From Thermoprotei archaeon (GTDB lineage: Archaea; Thermoproteota; Thermoprotei; Thermoproteales; B15-G16), in the NCBI GenBank assembly GCA_003649205.1, contig QMRC01000007.1, forward strand, positions 1-64,000: a stretch of 64,000 nucleotides of DNA, in the 5' to 3' direction. The notes beneath the pieces were generated by a model that made no database searches, was not told the origin of the DNA, and worked only from the letters and a program-made list of their open reading frames with translations. Both the position numbers and the translations under genes were made by a program. Below are positions 17,275 to 26,283 of the stretch, piece after piece (positions within the stretch are counted from its first letter, which is position 1; every line of letters starts with the position of its first letter).

Positions 17275-17324
17275 TCAGTCCCAATCGCCTTCATCCTCCT
17301 TTCAGAGTCGGGATTGTCCATCAT
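17275..17324 (-). ncRNA. Box C/D sRNA candidate 6, abutting the C2H2 gene stop
   Basis: On the minus strand: C ATGATGG (17324-17318), a 12-nt guide ACAATCCCGACT, D' CTGA (17305-17302), spacer AAGG, C' AGGATGA (17297-17291), a 12-nt guide AGGCGATTGGGA and D CTGA (17278-17275). D begins immediately after the stop codon of the convergent gene. The C box has one mismatch to the consensus. Targets were not identified. Confidence 0.72.
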
Positions 17325-17362
17325 CCAAAATACATTCCTTAGGGGCTACATAATATCTATTG

Positions 17363-18604
17363 CTAAGGTCCGAAGTGACCAATAGATGTCTGGACTATGA
17401 CGTACTTGAGGCCTACGTCATTTAGTAGCTTCTTTATTTCTAACATCTCACTTGGTGGTGGTCTCACAAGGTCTCTTCTCCTAAAAGCGGGGAAGTAGTC
17501 GAGAACGCATACCTGTACCTCAGGATCCCAGGAAGCTAATTTCTCACCCATCTTTACAATTTCCTCCCTACTTATCAGTGCTGAATTGTAGACAAATCCA
17601 ACACCTAGGTAAACCCTATCCCTGTAGTGATCGATAATGTACTTCACAGCATTCCAAGCTGTCTGTAGGTACTTCTCAGCAAGTTCTCGATCTGCAATTC
17701 CTGTAATCCTCATGTAGGTATCAACGTAGAGCGCCTTTGGTTCTACTCCAATGTTGTTACAGCCAGCTTCTACCAATTCATCGATGTAGTCAGGTGTCAA
17801 GACTGTTCCATTACTGTCCAGGTGCAATCTCGCCTTCTTGTCTGGATTCAGTCTACGGAGTTCTCTAAAGTACTCAACTAACCACTTCCTATTTATCGTC
17901 GGTTCACCACCACTAATAGCGAGACCATTGACACCATACTTCCTCCTGTAGTAGGTCACTAATCTAGCTGCTTCCTTAGGGGTCATCGGTGTTGAGGTAT
18001 TGTCATACGTAACGAAGTAATTCTGACACTGTGGACACCTGAGATTACATCCACCAACCCAGATCGCTACCTCGATATACCTACCCTTCCTCTTCTCCCA
18101 CCAAGGAGTACCTTTACCACCTACGGGATGAGGTTGTGGACCGTGAACAACTCTAAGAGGTTCTTTACCCTTGACATCAGTACTCACCTTCATACCTTCT
18201 CTAACAGGTGTTATACAGCTTCTCTCAAGTTCACCATTTATAACTACAGCACAGGCCCAACAGCTACCAGTTCTACACGGTGCATTAACTACCTTCTCAC
18301 CTCTTTCAGGAAATACTGTAACTCGGTAGCCTAATAGCTCAAGTGCTCTCAACACGGTTATCCCTTCAGGAACTTGAACTTCAACACCATCAACCTCAAT
18401 TCGTATCAACTTTCTCTCCTCTTCAACCTCTTCAATAACCTTAGCCTCGTATGGACAAGCCCAGTAACACGAGAGACACCCAGTACAGTAACCAACACCA
18501 GCGCTATAGCATATGTTGACTGATGTACAGAAACCACATCGATGACATCTATCTGGTAACGTACGTACTCTAAGGAACCTCATGATCATGTACTCATTAA
18601 TCAC
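17363..18604 (-). CDS. Radical SAM enzyme with added 4Fe-4S and 2Fe-2S domains
   Basis: This 413-residue enzyme has a PflA-like radical SAM core from about residue 178 (GGCNLRCPQCQ, with C186, C190, C193; then ISGGEPTIN). Before it come two clusters of cysteines (C20, C23, C26, C32 and C40, C43, C46, C50) that look like a 4Fe-4S ferredoxin, and a 2Fe-2S ferredoxin-like domain (CRTGSCWAC, C110-C118, C130). The added clusters could feed electrons to the radical site. The substrate is unknown. An ATG at MIMRFLRV (a few codons in) is an alternative start. Confidence 0.75.
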   Translation of the reverse strand: MINEYMIMRFLRVRTLPDRCHRCGFCTSVNICYSAGVGYCTGCLSCYWACPYEAKVIEEVEEERKLIRIEVDGVEVQVPEGITVLRALELLGYRVTVFPERGEKVVNAPCRTGSCWACAVVINGELERSCITPVREGMKVSTDVKGKEPLRVVHGPQPHPVGGKGTPWWEKRKGRYIEVAIWVGGCNLRCPQCQNYFVTYDNTSTPMTPKEAARLVTYYRRKYGVNGLAISGGEPTINRKWLVEYFRELRRLNPDKKARLHLDSNGTVLTPDYIDELVEAGCNNIGVEPKALYVDTYMRITGIADRELAEKYLQTAWNAVKYIIDHYRDRVYLGVGFVYNSALISREEIVKMGEKLASWDPEVQVCVLDYFPAFRRRDLVRPPPSEMLEIKKLLNDVGLKYVIVQTSIGHFGP

Positions 18605-18837
18605 GTAGAGGAAATTAGGTTTACTGGTCTCTAGATGATAGGGTCATCGAAGTCCCCCACCTCAATGCTAATTTATGAGAGGTTAGAAATTGTGAGGTGA
18701 TCAGACATGAGTATCTAACTACGCACTCTCCTACTACACACATAGCTCTACACAGCATTACATGGAGGGCTAACTTAGCTACCCTAGGATAATGTTTACA
18801 AACTTTTTACACCATACCGATGTTCGGTGGAATCTAG

Positions 18838-19446
18838 GTGAACATACCGTACCTAATCGAGTACCTAGGGTTGAACTTAATAGCTCCAAGACAAGGTATC
18901 AGGATTGTTATTGCTGAGCGACGTAGCTTAATATTTGGTTTCGTAACTGTGTTAATTGCAGCAATTATTGAGAGCTGTGTTGGTTCTACGGTATTTGTGT
19001 TGAAGCTTCTTCGTCATGTACCTATGGTCTATGCTTTTGCTGGTCCTTTAGTACCTACACTTGCTGTTCTTGTTGGTATTTTTGCTGTGTTCCTTATCTG
19101 GATCATTACTGGTGGTCTTGTGTACCTCTTCGCTAGGTTACTTGGTGGTAAAGGTGATTTTGAGGCTACTTTAGCTGCTGGATCTCTCCTGTGGCTACCT
19201 GTATTTCTCCTTGGTCTCTCTGGTCCTATTGCTGCTTTTGTCAACTACTTAGCTGCTATTGGTCTGTTCCTTACCTTGAGGTGCATCGCGTTTGTCTGGG
19301 GTATTGTTATCTGCTGTATTGCTCTATCTGAGGTTCATAGGTTTAGTGTTGGTAGAGCTCTTCTCTCAATGCTTCTTCCTGTAATCGTTTTCATGTCATT
19401 CCTACTTGGTCTTACGGTTATTCCGTTTATGGGGGTGTGGTGGTAG
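18838..19446 (+). CDS. Yip1-like multi-spanning membrane protein
   Basis: This 202-residue protein has five to six hydrophobic segments and the Yip1-type GLVYLFARLLGGKGDFEATLAAG loop, so it sits in the membrane. Function is unknown in archaea. The start is GTG 18838; TTTTTAC about 30 bases upstream is a candidate TATA. It overlaps the next gene's start by 10 bases. Third codon positions are notably T-rich compared with neighbours. Confidence 0.75.
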   Translation: MNIPYLIEYLGLNLIAPRQGIRIVIAERRSLIFGFVTVLIAAIIESCVGSTVFVLKLLRHVPMVYAFAGPLVPTLAVLVGIFAVFLIWIITGGLVYLFARLLGGKGDFEATLAAGSLLWLPVFLLGLSGPIAAFVNYLAAIGLFLTLRCIAFVWGIVICCIALSEVHRFSVGRALLSMLLPVIVFMSFLLGLTVIPFMGVWW

Positions 19447-20300
19447 TGAGGTATCTTTCGGAAGTTCTCGGTTTGCTAGTTATTATTGGTCTCGTACTGA
19501 GTATTGTAACACCTGTCTTAGTTTCTCTACAGGTACCAGCTAGACCTTGTTTCTCGATTCGTGGTTTGCTTAGGGAGTTTGGATTGGAGAATTTGATGTT
19601 GTTCAAGTACTTTGGTAGGAAGTTAATTGAGTCTGGTACTTTAGAGATTTTGAATGATACCTATGTCTTTATAGTTGTCTCTGGTGGTGGTGTTGAGGTT
19701 CGTACTCATGATGGTGATGTTGCTGTATATGGGGTGTATGGTATAGCTTTTCCGTCCTTTAAAGTACATCGTGGGAGCTATAGCGTTAGATACGATGTTG
19801 AGAATAGAGTTCTCGATGTTAGGGTTGAGGGGTGTTCTATCGAGCTTTCTCTACCTCGACATCTAGTGACAAATGTTGTTGTGTATCTCTCTGGTGGCGG
19901 TGCGAAGTTAGTTCTCGATTCACCTACTTTGAGGAAGTTCGTAGTTAGGGTTTCTGGTGGTGCTCTTGACTTTGAGATTGGTGGTGTGGAAGGTTGCTAT
20001 GCTAAGTTCTTGATTGAGGGTGGTTCTGTTAGGGGTTCTATTGCGTATGCTAAGTACAGTGGTGTATCGGAGCTATTGCTTAGGGTTAGGGGTGGTGCTG
20101 TTGACATCTACGTCTCTATTCCTAGAGATACCAAGCTGTGTTACACCTCTAGTCTAAGTGGTGGTGTCGTGAATGTTGAGCTAAATGGTGTTGACCTCTC
20201 ATCGCCGTACTATGAAATTGGTTATGAATCTGCTACCTCTAAGCTACATATTGATGCTGAGATTGCCGGTGGTATTGTGAATGTAGAGGTAAGTAGGTAG
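19437..20300 (+). CDS. Secreted or membrane-anchored adhesin-like beta protein
   Basis: This 287-residue protein begins with a hydrophobic segment (GLLVIIGLVLSIVTPVLVSL) that should be a signal anchor, then a long beta-rich region with repeated SGGG and GG turns, resembling the DUF4097-type beta solenoid found in bacterial/archaeal envelope proteins. It would face outside. It overlaps the Yip1-like gene and is followed by the broken regulator gene, the usual DUF4097 partner pattern. Codon use is T-rich. Confidence 0.65.
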   Translation: MVVVRYLSEVLGLLVIIGLVLSIVTPVLVSLQVPARPCFSIRGLLREFGLENLMLFKYFGRKLIESGTLEILNDTYVFIVVSGGGVEVRTHDGDVAVYGVYGIAFPSFKVHRGSYSVRYDVENRVLDVRVEGCSIELSLPRHLVTNVVVYLSGGGAKLVLDSPTLRKFVVRVSGGALDFEIGGVEGCYAKFLIEGGSVRGSIAYAKYSGVSELLLRVRGGAVDIYVSIPRDTKLCYTSSLSGGVVNVELNGVDLSSPYYEIGYESATSKLHIDAEIAGGIVNVEVSR

Positions 20301-20308
20301 AGTTAGTC

Positions 20309-20923
20309 ATGGTTGAAGAGCTTCTAATTAGTGAAGAGAGGTTTCTCTTAGCTAGGAGGATCTTGGAGGTACTTACTTGTGATCCTAAGCTACAGATATT
20401 AAAGGTTCTTCTGAGAAGGGTGAGATCTCTGCTAAGGATTTATCTGCTGCTGTTGGTACAAAGTTATCTACCGTACTATCTCACCTATAAATGGGAGGGC
20501 AGGTTGAGGGTTAGGAAGCTCAATCTCGTCATTTCTTGAGCTCTTTCTCCACCTGGAGGGTGTCTTCATGATGAGCTTAGGAAGGAGCTTGCTTGCAGAT
20601 ACGTTGAGATGGAGAGAGCTAGCGTTAGTCTAACACTAGCTATATCGGTTAGAGATGTCGCTAACGTACTTGGTGTAGATCTGAGTACAGCTATTGAGGT
20701 TAAGATCTTATTAACATACATACTGAAAGAGTTATTGAGCATTTGAGTAGGTACGTAGTAGAGGTACTGAAGTCTAAAGGTAAAGCTAGCTTAAGGGATC
20801 TAGCTAAGGAGCTTAACATCCATCACTCACTACTGGATTGTTCTCGTAGCTCAGTCCTTAGTCAGTAAGGGTATAGTGTCTGTTGATGGAGGAGGTTATG
20901 TTAGGTTAATCTCTACCTACTGA
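20309..20923 (+). pseudogene. Shattered ArsR-type two-domain regulator
   Basis: Translated pieces alternate between two frames: SEERFLLARRILEVL (frame A), SEKGEISAKDLSAAVGTKL (B), KWEGRLRVRKL (A), SRHFLSSFSTW (B), LHDELRKELACRYVEMERA (A), KSKGKASLRDLAKELNI (B), VLVAQSLVSKGIVSVDGGG (A). Together they rebuild an ArsR-like winged helix followed by a second HTH domain. At least six single-base shifts are needed, the first a 1-base loss near 20408-20412. It follows the Yip1/adhesin pair and may have been their regulator. Sequencing error is possible but nearby genes are intact. Confidence 0.75.
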
Positions 20924-21671
20924 ACTTAGCTATGTACTCCTCTATGAACTCCCTATACACCTCATTGAACTTACCTCTATACACCTCTACCTTCTCTAAC
21001 TCTTCACACATTCTCTCACTAACCTTAATCGCAATGTCTATGTCCTTTGAGAATCTCTTCACTATATCGTCAGGTACTGTAGCTTTGTTCCTGAATTCTC
21101 TCACATCACCCATAGATCTGTACGTAACCTCGTATGCATCAACCACGTTCTGTAGACCAGCTAATGCGGTCACGAATCTAGCTGTGAAGACCATGAAACA
21201 GGCTCTACCAAATTTCCTAGGTGGTTCCCTAAGTATGTCTATGGCCTTCTCGTAGACTGTTCTCAGTTTTGGTAGCAAATCAATTACCTTGTTTATACAC
21301 CTGTGAACTAGGTCATGAAGTCCTCGATCAACAATTAGACCTCCTTTCTTCACTAAAGCGGCTAACATCAACGCATTTATTGATCCACGGTATATGTTCC
21401 TGAGAAACCTCTTAATACTCATGAAGACTACTTCACCATACTCATACGGTCTAGCTTTAGGTACCACGATACTCAGATCAACTTCTGGACTAAGCATGAT
21501 GACCCTGTAATCACTTGTTGCTGTAGCATAGCCTCGAACGTAGCTATTCACTGGATATACTACGTACCTCTTAAACCCGAGATCACTAGCGTACTTAGCC
21601 ACAGCACTCACGACATATTCACGAATATCCTCAGGTACTAGTACTTGCGCGAAGTCCATATCAATGCTCAT
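20913..21671 (-). CDS. Nucleotidyltransferase-like protein, degenerate
   Basis: This 252-residue protein has an N-terminal region (NSYVRGYATATSDYRVIML, then PEVDLSIVV) that resembles the G-S-x-A-Y-G-x-A-x-x-x-S-D-Y-D motif of predicted YcgL-type nucleotidyltransferases, followed by helices. The canonical Asp triad is only partly kept (SDYR, EVDLSIVV), so activity is uncertain. It converges with the broken regulator, sharing 11 bases at the 3' ends. Confidence 0.55.
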   Translation of the reverse strand: MSIDMDFAQVLVPEDIREYVVSAVAKYASDLGFKRYVVYPVNSYVRGYATATSDYRVIMLSPEVDLSIVVPKARPYEYGEVVFMSIKRFLRNIYRGSINALMLAALVKKGGLIVDRGLHDLVHRCINKVIDLLPKLRTVYEKAIDILREPPRKFGRACFMVFTARFVTALAGLQNVVDAYEVTYRSMGDVREFRNKATVPDDIVKRFSKDIDIAIKVSERMCEELEKVEVYRGKFNEVYREFIEEYIAKFSR

Positions 21672-21787
21672 AATCTAAGAGCTGAAATTATTACTTTACG
21701 CTATGTCAACTCCCACCTAACCCCTAGTAGTAACTCATAGTACTGGATTGACAGTACAACGTAATAACTACCCCCAATGAGATAACT

Positions 21788-22777
21788 ATGATGCAGTACC
21801 TAAAGGACTTAGGTGAGTACTACGTCGTTGAGCAGATACTTAATTTAATAAAGAGCTCGAGAGCATCCTACTTACCCCCTGGTGATGATGCTGTAGCGCT
21901 GAAGCTAGGTAACTACTTCGTGGTAGTTAATGTAGATACCTTGATTGCTCGTTACTGTATGCTTCCAGGCATGACACTTTACGACCTTGGTTGGAGGGTT
22001 GTAACAGCTTCTGCAAGTGATTTAGCATCGAAATTAGCTCAACCAAAGATCTTCCTCATCTCCATCTCCATGCCGGGTACTACACCCCTAGAGGATGTTC
22101 TTGACTTTACTAGAGGAGCTATTGATGCTTCGAGATACTATGGTGCTGAGTTGTGTGGTGGAGACACAAATGAGTCAAGTGACATAGTGGTCTCAGCAGT
22201 TGGTATAGGATTGACAGACATTGAACCTCTACCTCGTAGTGGTTTGAGACCTGGTGATGTAGTTGCTGTGACCGGAGCCTTTGGGTATACAGGCCTGGTA
22301 TTCAAGGCTTACTACAGTGGTGTAGAGTTAGATCGCTTACCAAGGAAATTCATTGAGAAAACCTACAGACCTAGAGCTAGGGTTGATATTGTACCTGTAC
22401 TGCGAGAGATTAGGAGTTACTTAACTGCTTCATCTGATTCAAGTGATGGTCTAGTACGTACACTGTACAACTTGGCTGAGGCTAGTGGAGTATCCATAGT
22501 TTTAGATAGGTTACCTATTAGTGATGAGGTATCTGAGGTATGTGCTCAGTTTGGTTTCTCTCCAGAGGAAGTTGTTCTGTACGGTGGTGAGGAGTTTGAG
22601 TTGGTTCTCGGTATTAGACCTAGTAGTATTGATGAAGTGATTAGGCGTTTTCACTCCATAGGTACTGAGTTGCTCGTTGTGGGAAGAGCTACTGAGGGTA
22701 GAGGTGTTGTGTATCTGAAGTCAGGTAGTGAGGTCAGGAAGTTACCTCTCTCAGGTTGGGAGTACTTTAGGAAATAG
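21788..22777 (+). CDS. thiL: Thiamine-monophosphate kinase
   Basis: This 329-residue enzyme phosphorylates thiamine monophosphate to the active cofactor diphosphate. Motifs are PGDDAVAL, VVNVDTL, ELCGGDTNESSD and SSDSSDGLVRTLYN, which place ATP, magnesium and substrate in PurM-fold proteins of the AIR synthase family. Two ATGs stand together at the start. It is convergent with the Clp1-like kinase gene, ending three bases before it. Confidence 0.93.
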   Translation: MMQYLKDLGEYYVVEQILNLIKSSRASYLPPGDDAVALKLGNYFVVVNVDTLIARYCMLPGMTLYDLGWRVVTASASDLASKLAQPKIFLISISMPGTTPLEDVLDFTRGAIDASRYYGAELCGGDTNESSDIVVSAVGIGLTDIEPLPRSGLRPGDVVAVTGAFGYTGLVFKAYYSGVELDRLPRKFIEKTYRPRARVDIVPVLREIRSYLTASSDSSDGLVRTLYNLAEASGVSIVLDRLPISDEVSEVCAQFGFSPEEVVLYGGEEFELVLGIRPSSIDEVIRRFHSIGTELLVVGRATEGRGVVYLKSGSEVRKLPLSGWEYFRK

Positions 22778-22780
22778 CTT

Positions 22781-24094
22781 CTAGAGTAGGTACGTATTTG
22801 ACTTCTCAATCTCGTCAAAAGATTCACTGAGTCTAATGAAACCAACATCTATACCTCTAATCGGCTTCTCTCTATGTAATCTAGCTCTAATCCTGAGTAC
22901 GAGATTTCTGTAGTCGATGCCATCGATGATACCTACACCGATGTACCTGTCCTCATCCTCAAGTAATCCAACTAGTAGACCTCTCTCCTGTCCCCGAGTA
23001 AATATGTGAACTTCCTCAACACCAAGTACATGTGCCACAGCACTAGTGTTAACTCTATGTGTCTTATCTAGAACTACGACACCGTACTTACCATCTCTTG
23101 AGATACCAACGTACAGCACCTTACCCCTTAGTACCTTCCTCACTTCAGGTAGCTTACTATTTACAGGAACCGTAGAGAGAAGCTTAGAGCCATACACTAT
23201 GTCTAGCGTAGTTGCTTTCAATGCTATGGTCTTCGCCTTTGAGAAGTACCTTGCATACATGTTCTCCCTGTGCTTCCTCCTATCACTTCTTGTTCGGATT
23301 CTCGCACTTGGTGGCGACGGTAGTCTATACACCTCTGAACATAGCTTCTGAACTTCACTCACTAGCTCCTGTAGCTCACCTACCCTTCTCTCCATTATTA
23401 TCACAGCACTTGGCTTCGTAGCTTCTACGATCTTTACCTTGAAGTTAATTGCGGACCTACCCTCTACCCAACCATCAGTATTCACCACAACTACATCTAG
23501 CCCAAGCTCATCACATTCCTCTAGTAATGCCCTCAATCCTCTTACGTACTTTGGTATCAGTGATGCTGGTGCTACATGACCTATGAAGTAGAGATCATAC
23601 GGTTCATACTCTCTTATACTGAGCTTTGGTTCACGAGGTAGTGCTAGAGCTAAGGTAGTTGGAATAGCTACGTCATTCTGACCAACATCACCGTCAACAA
23701 TAGCCGTGGTCAAGCCCTTACTGAGAGCTAAGTTCGTTAACCAAGCTGTAACAGTTGACTTACCGCTATCCGTAGCACCAATGATCAGGAACCTACCTCT
23801 TGTATACCTCGTGAATAAGGTACTGAGTGCTGAGTACCAGAAATCCACAACCTCACTCTCCGGAGGAACTACAGATACTGAACCTCCAGGTCCTACAATG
23901 AACCGAACCTCACTACTCGTAAGTACCTTGAAGCCATATGACCTAGCATAAGGAATAACAACCGTAGAACTCTCACCAAACTCAATACCTACACCCATTA
24001 ACTTACCTGAGATAACCTTAATCGTTACAGGACCCTCAACCCTAATTACAGTACCCTTGCTGTACCTCTCAGTAACCTCCTTAACAGTACTCAT
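22781..24094 (-). CDS. Polynucleotide 5'-hydroxyl kinase, Clp1/Grc3 family
   Basis: This 437-residue enzyme has a P-loop GATDSGKST (106-114), DGDVGQNDVAIPTTLAL, and a C-terminal beta domain. Archaeal Clp1 kinases phosphorylate RNA and DNA 5'-hydroxyl ends, for example in tRNA splicing or repair. It starts nine bases from the PRTase gene upstream on the same strand and is probably translated together with it. It fits the family length. Confidence 0.87.
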   Translation of the reverse strand: MSTVKEVTERYSKGTVIRVEGPVTIKVISGKLMGVGIEFGESSTVVIPYARSYGFKVLTSSEVRFIVGPGGSVSVVPPESEVVDFWYSALSTLFTRYTRGRFLIIGATDSGKSTVTAWLTNLALSKGLTTAIVDGDVGQNDVAIPTTLALALPREPKLSIREYEPYDLYFIGHVAPASLIPKYVRGLRALLEECDELGLDVVVVNTDGWVEGRSAINFKVKIVEATKPSAVIIMERRVGELQELVSEVQKLCSEVYRLPSPPSARIRTRSDRRKHRENMYARYFSKAKTIALKATTLDIVYGSKLLSTVPVNSKLPEVRKVLRGKVLYVGISRDGKYGVVVLDKTHRVNTSAVAHVLGVEEVHIFTRGQERGLLVGLLEDEDRYIGVGIIDGIDYRNLVLRIRARLHREKPIRGIDVGFIRLSESFDEIEKSNTYLL

Positions 24095-24103
24095 ACACTA
24101 CCC

Positions 24104-24871
24104 TCAGCACTGTTCTCTCTTGAACCTACGGTACCTACTGAGGTACTCTAGAACCTCCTCATCACTTAAATCATACCAATTCCTATACGCATCAGCAACA
24201 GCAAAACCAAACACATCACTTCTAACATTCACGACGCAAAGTAAATCAACCTCACTACTCAACATCTTGAGTGATGAAGCTGATGCAGTTGGCGTAGCAA
24301 CGATAACCTTACCAGCACCTAACTTCTTGAGAAACCTAGCAGCAACAAGCATAGTGTACCCACTCGCAATACCATCATCTACAACAATCACTGACCTACC
24401 TCTTAAATCAGGATAAGGTCTACCACCTCGAAAAACCTGTTCCCTCCTCCTAATCTCCTTCAAGGTCTTCTCAATACCCTCCCTAACATCTGCCTCAGAG
24501 AAACCAAGGTACTGAACAAGAGCTTCATTGAGTACGTAGGTACCATCGGGAGCTACTGCACCATAACCAGCTTCCGGATTCCAGGGTATGAGAATCTTCC
24601 TACAGATAACGAGATCTAGCTCAATACCTAGCTCCGTAGCCACTACATAGGCAACAGGAACACCACCACAAGGTATCGCGAATACTATGGAGTTCTCCGG
24701 TATCTCGACTTCACTTCTAAGTAATCCAGCTAGCTTCCTACCAGCATCCTCCCTATCTTCAAATACATGGTAGAGACCAAGTAGTGACTTATCGTAAACT
24801 AGCTTCCTACCTAACTCCCGTACAGTAGATAGCAATTGCTCAAGCTCCAATCTAACAGGGTACCTAGACAC
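24104..24871 (-). CDS. Phosphoribosyltransferase of the COG1926 type
   Basis: This 255-residue protein contains FAIPCGGVPVAYVVATELG, AGYGAVAPDGTYVLNE and the PRPP-binding VIVVDDGIASGYTMLVAA. These are marks of predicted phosphoribosyltransferases related to ComF/COG1926, whose substrate is unsettled. It lies upstream of and in tandem with the Clp1-like kinase, and downstream of apgM on the same strand. Confidence 0.85.
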   Translation of the reverse strand: MSRYPVRLELEQLLSTVRELGRKLVYDKSLLGLYHVFEDREDAGRKLAGLLRSEVEIPENSIVFAIPCGGVPVAYVVATELGIELDLVICRKILIPWNPEAGYGAVAPDGTYVLNEALVQYLGFSEADVREGIEKTLKEIRRREQVFRGGRPYPDLRGRSVIVVDDGIASGYTMLVAARFLKKLGAGKVIVATPTASASSLKMLSSEVDLLCVVNVRSDVFGFAVADAYRNWYDLSDEEVLEYLSRYRRFKREQC

Positions 24872-24917
24872 AACCTACAACCTCACTATGAGGTAGTGAG
24901 GGAAAGGAGCAACACCT

Positions 24918-26204
24918 TCACTTTCTCAACATTCCCACTAGAGACAGCACTCTAGGTAGTAGCTCCCATCCATGCTCTAGTACACCCAAGCTACCCTTCT
25001 GGCAACACTCCTTCTCTGTAAATCTCGTTACTTGATCTGGTTCTATGCTAGGTGCTCTAACTAGTATTGGTACTGGATCATCTGTATGAGCCTTGACCGT
25101 GTACGGTGTTGCGTGATCTGACGTAACTAGTATTGCTACTTCATCTAGGTTTACATGCCCTATCAGCGGTTTAACATAGTACTGATCAATTAGCTCAATA
25201 GCTCTTGCCTTACGCTCTAGACTACCGTCGTGACCTGGCTCATCTGGTCCCTTAAGATGTACGTAGACTACATCACACCTCTCAAGTAGCTCTAAAGTAG
25301 CTTCAAGTCTCTGAGCGTAGTCACGTACCTTGTCTTCAGTGGGTGGTGGGACCTCAGCAACTTCCATACCCAATAGCTTAGCAATACCCTTCTCAACAGG
25401 CATCTCAGCTACAGCACCGAACTTTAGACCGCCATAGACCTCACTTAGCTTCGGTACTTTAGGAAGTGCAGCACCAGCATCTCTGAGAAGTATGGCATTT
25501 GCCTTTAACTTTCCAAGTCTTTCTCTCCTAACATTGACAGGGTGCTTACTCAGTATTGTGATAGCTAGTCTTGTGAATCTATTAACTAACTCAGCTGTTA
25601 CCCTAGCTTCACGTGAATCGTCAAGTGGTTTACACTCTGCAATTCTTTTCTCATAAGTCTTAGCTGCAACACTTATTTTACCGCATCTCACATATGCTGG
25701 ATCTGTATTTGAAACGTTGTCTGATAATCTATGGGATCTACTACCAATTACAACCACTGCTCTATGACCAACCGTTGCTATAACGCGAGCATAGCCATCG
25801 TACATACCTAGCTCAAGTCCATCAAGTGCCCTCGCTAGCTCTCTAGCCTCATCACTAGCCAAGTCTCTCCCACATCTCCTATCAAGGATTTCAAGTATAT
25901 CCTCTCTAATGGTTGCGAAATTAGCTCTAAAGGCAACCTCAAAACCTTCTCGAATCTCGATACCAGCACCTAGAGCCTCAATCGGTCCCCTGCCTGTGTA
26001 GTACTTCTCCGGATCGTAACCAAGTATGGAGAATACTGCAGTATCGCTCTCCGGTGCAATCCCTCTACCTATCGTGTACATACAGCCACAGACACCTTCC
26101 TTAGCTAGTCTATCCAAGTTCTCTTTCTTAGCTACTTCAAGTGCTGTTGGCGAATCCACTACTCTATCTGGGGCTCCATCAATGACCAGGTAAATGAGCT
26201 TCAT
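24918..26204 (-). CDS. apgM: Cofactor-independent phosphoglycerate mutase, archaeal type
   Basis: This 428-residue enzyme interconverts 3- and 2-phosphoglycerate in glycolysis/gluconeogenesis. LIYLVIDGAPDR and ESDTAVFSILGYDPEKYYTGRGP hold the metal site and catalytic Ser of the alkaline phosphatase fold, and HLKGPDEPGHDGS and VTSDHATPYTVKAHTDDPVP the remaining metal ligands. I chose ATG 26204 because a strong SD-like GAGGTGAGG sits just upstream; ATG 26234 adds ten non-conserved residues. It is divergent from the aminotransferase gene. Confidence 0.93.
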   Translation of the reverse strand: MKLIYLVIDGAPDRVVDSPTALEVAKKENLDRLAKEGVCGCMYTIGRGIAPESDTAVFSILGYDPEKYYTGRGPIEALGAGIEIREGFEVAFRANFATIREDILEILDRRCGRDLASDEARELARALDGLELGMYDGYARVIATVGHRAVVVIGSRSHRLSDNVSNTDPAYVRCGKISVAAKTYEKRIAECKPLDDSREARVTAELVNRFTRLAITILSKHPVNVRRERLGKLKANAILLRDAGAALPKVPKLSEVYGGLKFGAVAEMPVEKGIAKLLGMEVAEVPPPTEDKVRDYAQRLEATLELLERCDVVYVHLKGPDEPGHDGSLERKARAIELIDQYYVKPLIGHVNLDEVAILVTSDHATPYTVKAHTDDPVPILVRAPSIEPDQVTRFTEKECCQKGSLGVLEHGWELLPRVLSLVGMLRK

Positions 26205-26256
26205 GAACCTCACCTCACGACAAGGTTTCTCCACTTAGGTACTATCGTGGTCTAAG

Positions 26257-26264
26257 TTATATAG
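26257..26264 (+). promoter_or_regulatory. TATA box of the aminotransferase gene
   Basis: TTATATAG lies about 24-27 bases upstream of ATG 26284, the spacing expected for a leaderless archaeal transcript starting at that ATG. Confidence 0.6.
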
Positions 26265-26283
26265 TGTGACTCCTGTTACCGCT

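Noticed and set aside
18605..18837. C/D sRNA or tRNA in the gap before the Yip1-like gene
   Set aside because: ATGATA and CGATGA occur but no complete box set or cloverleaf could be built.
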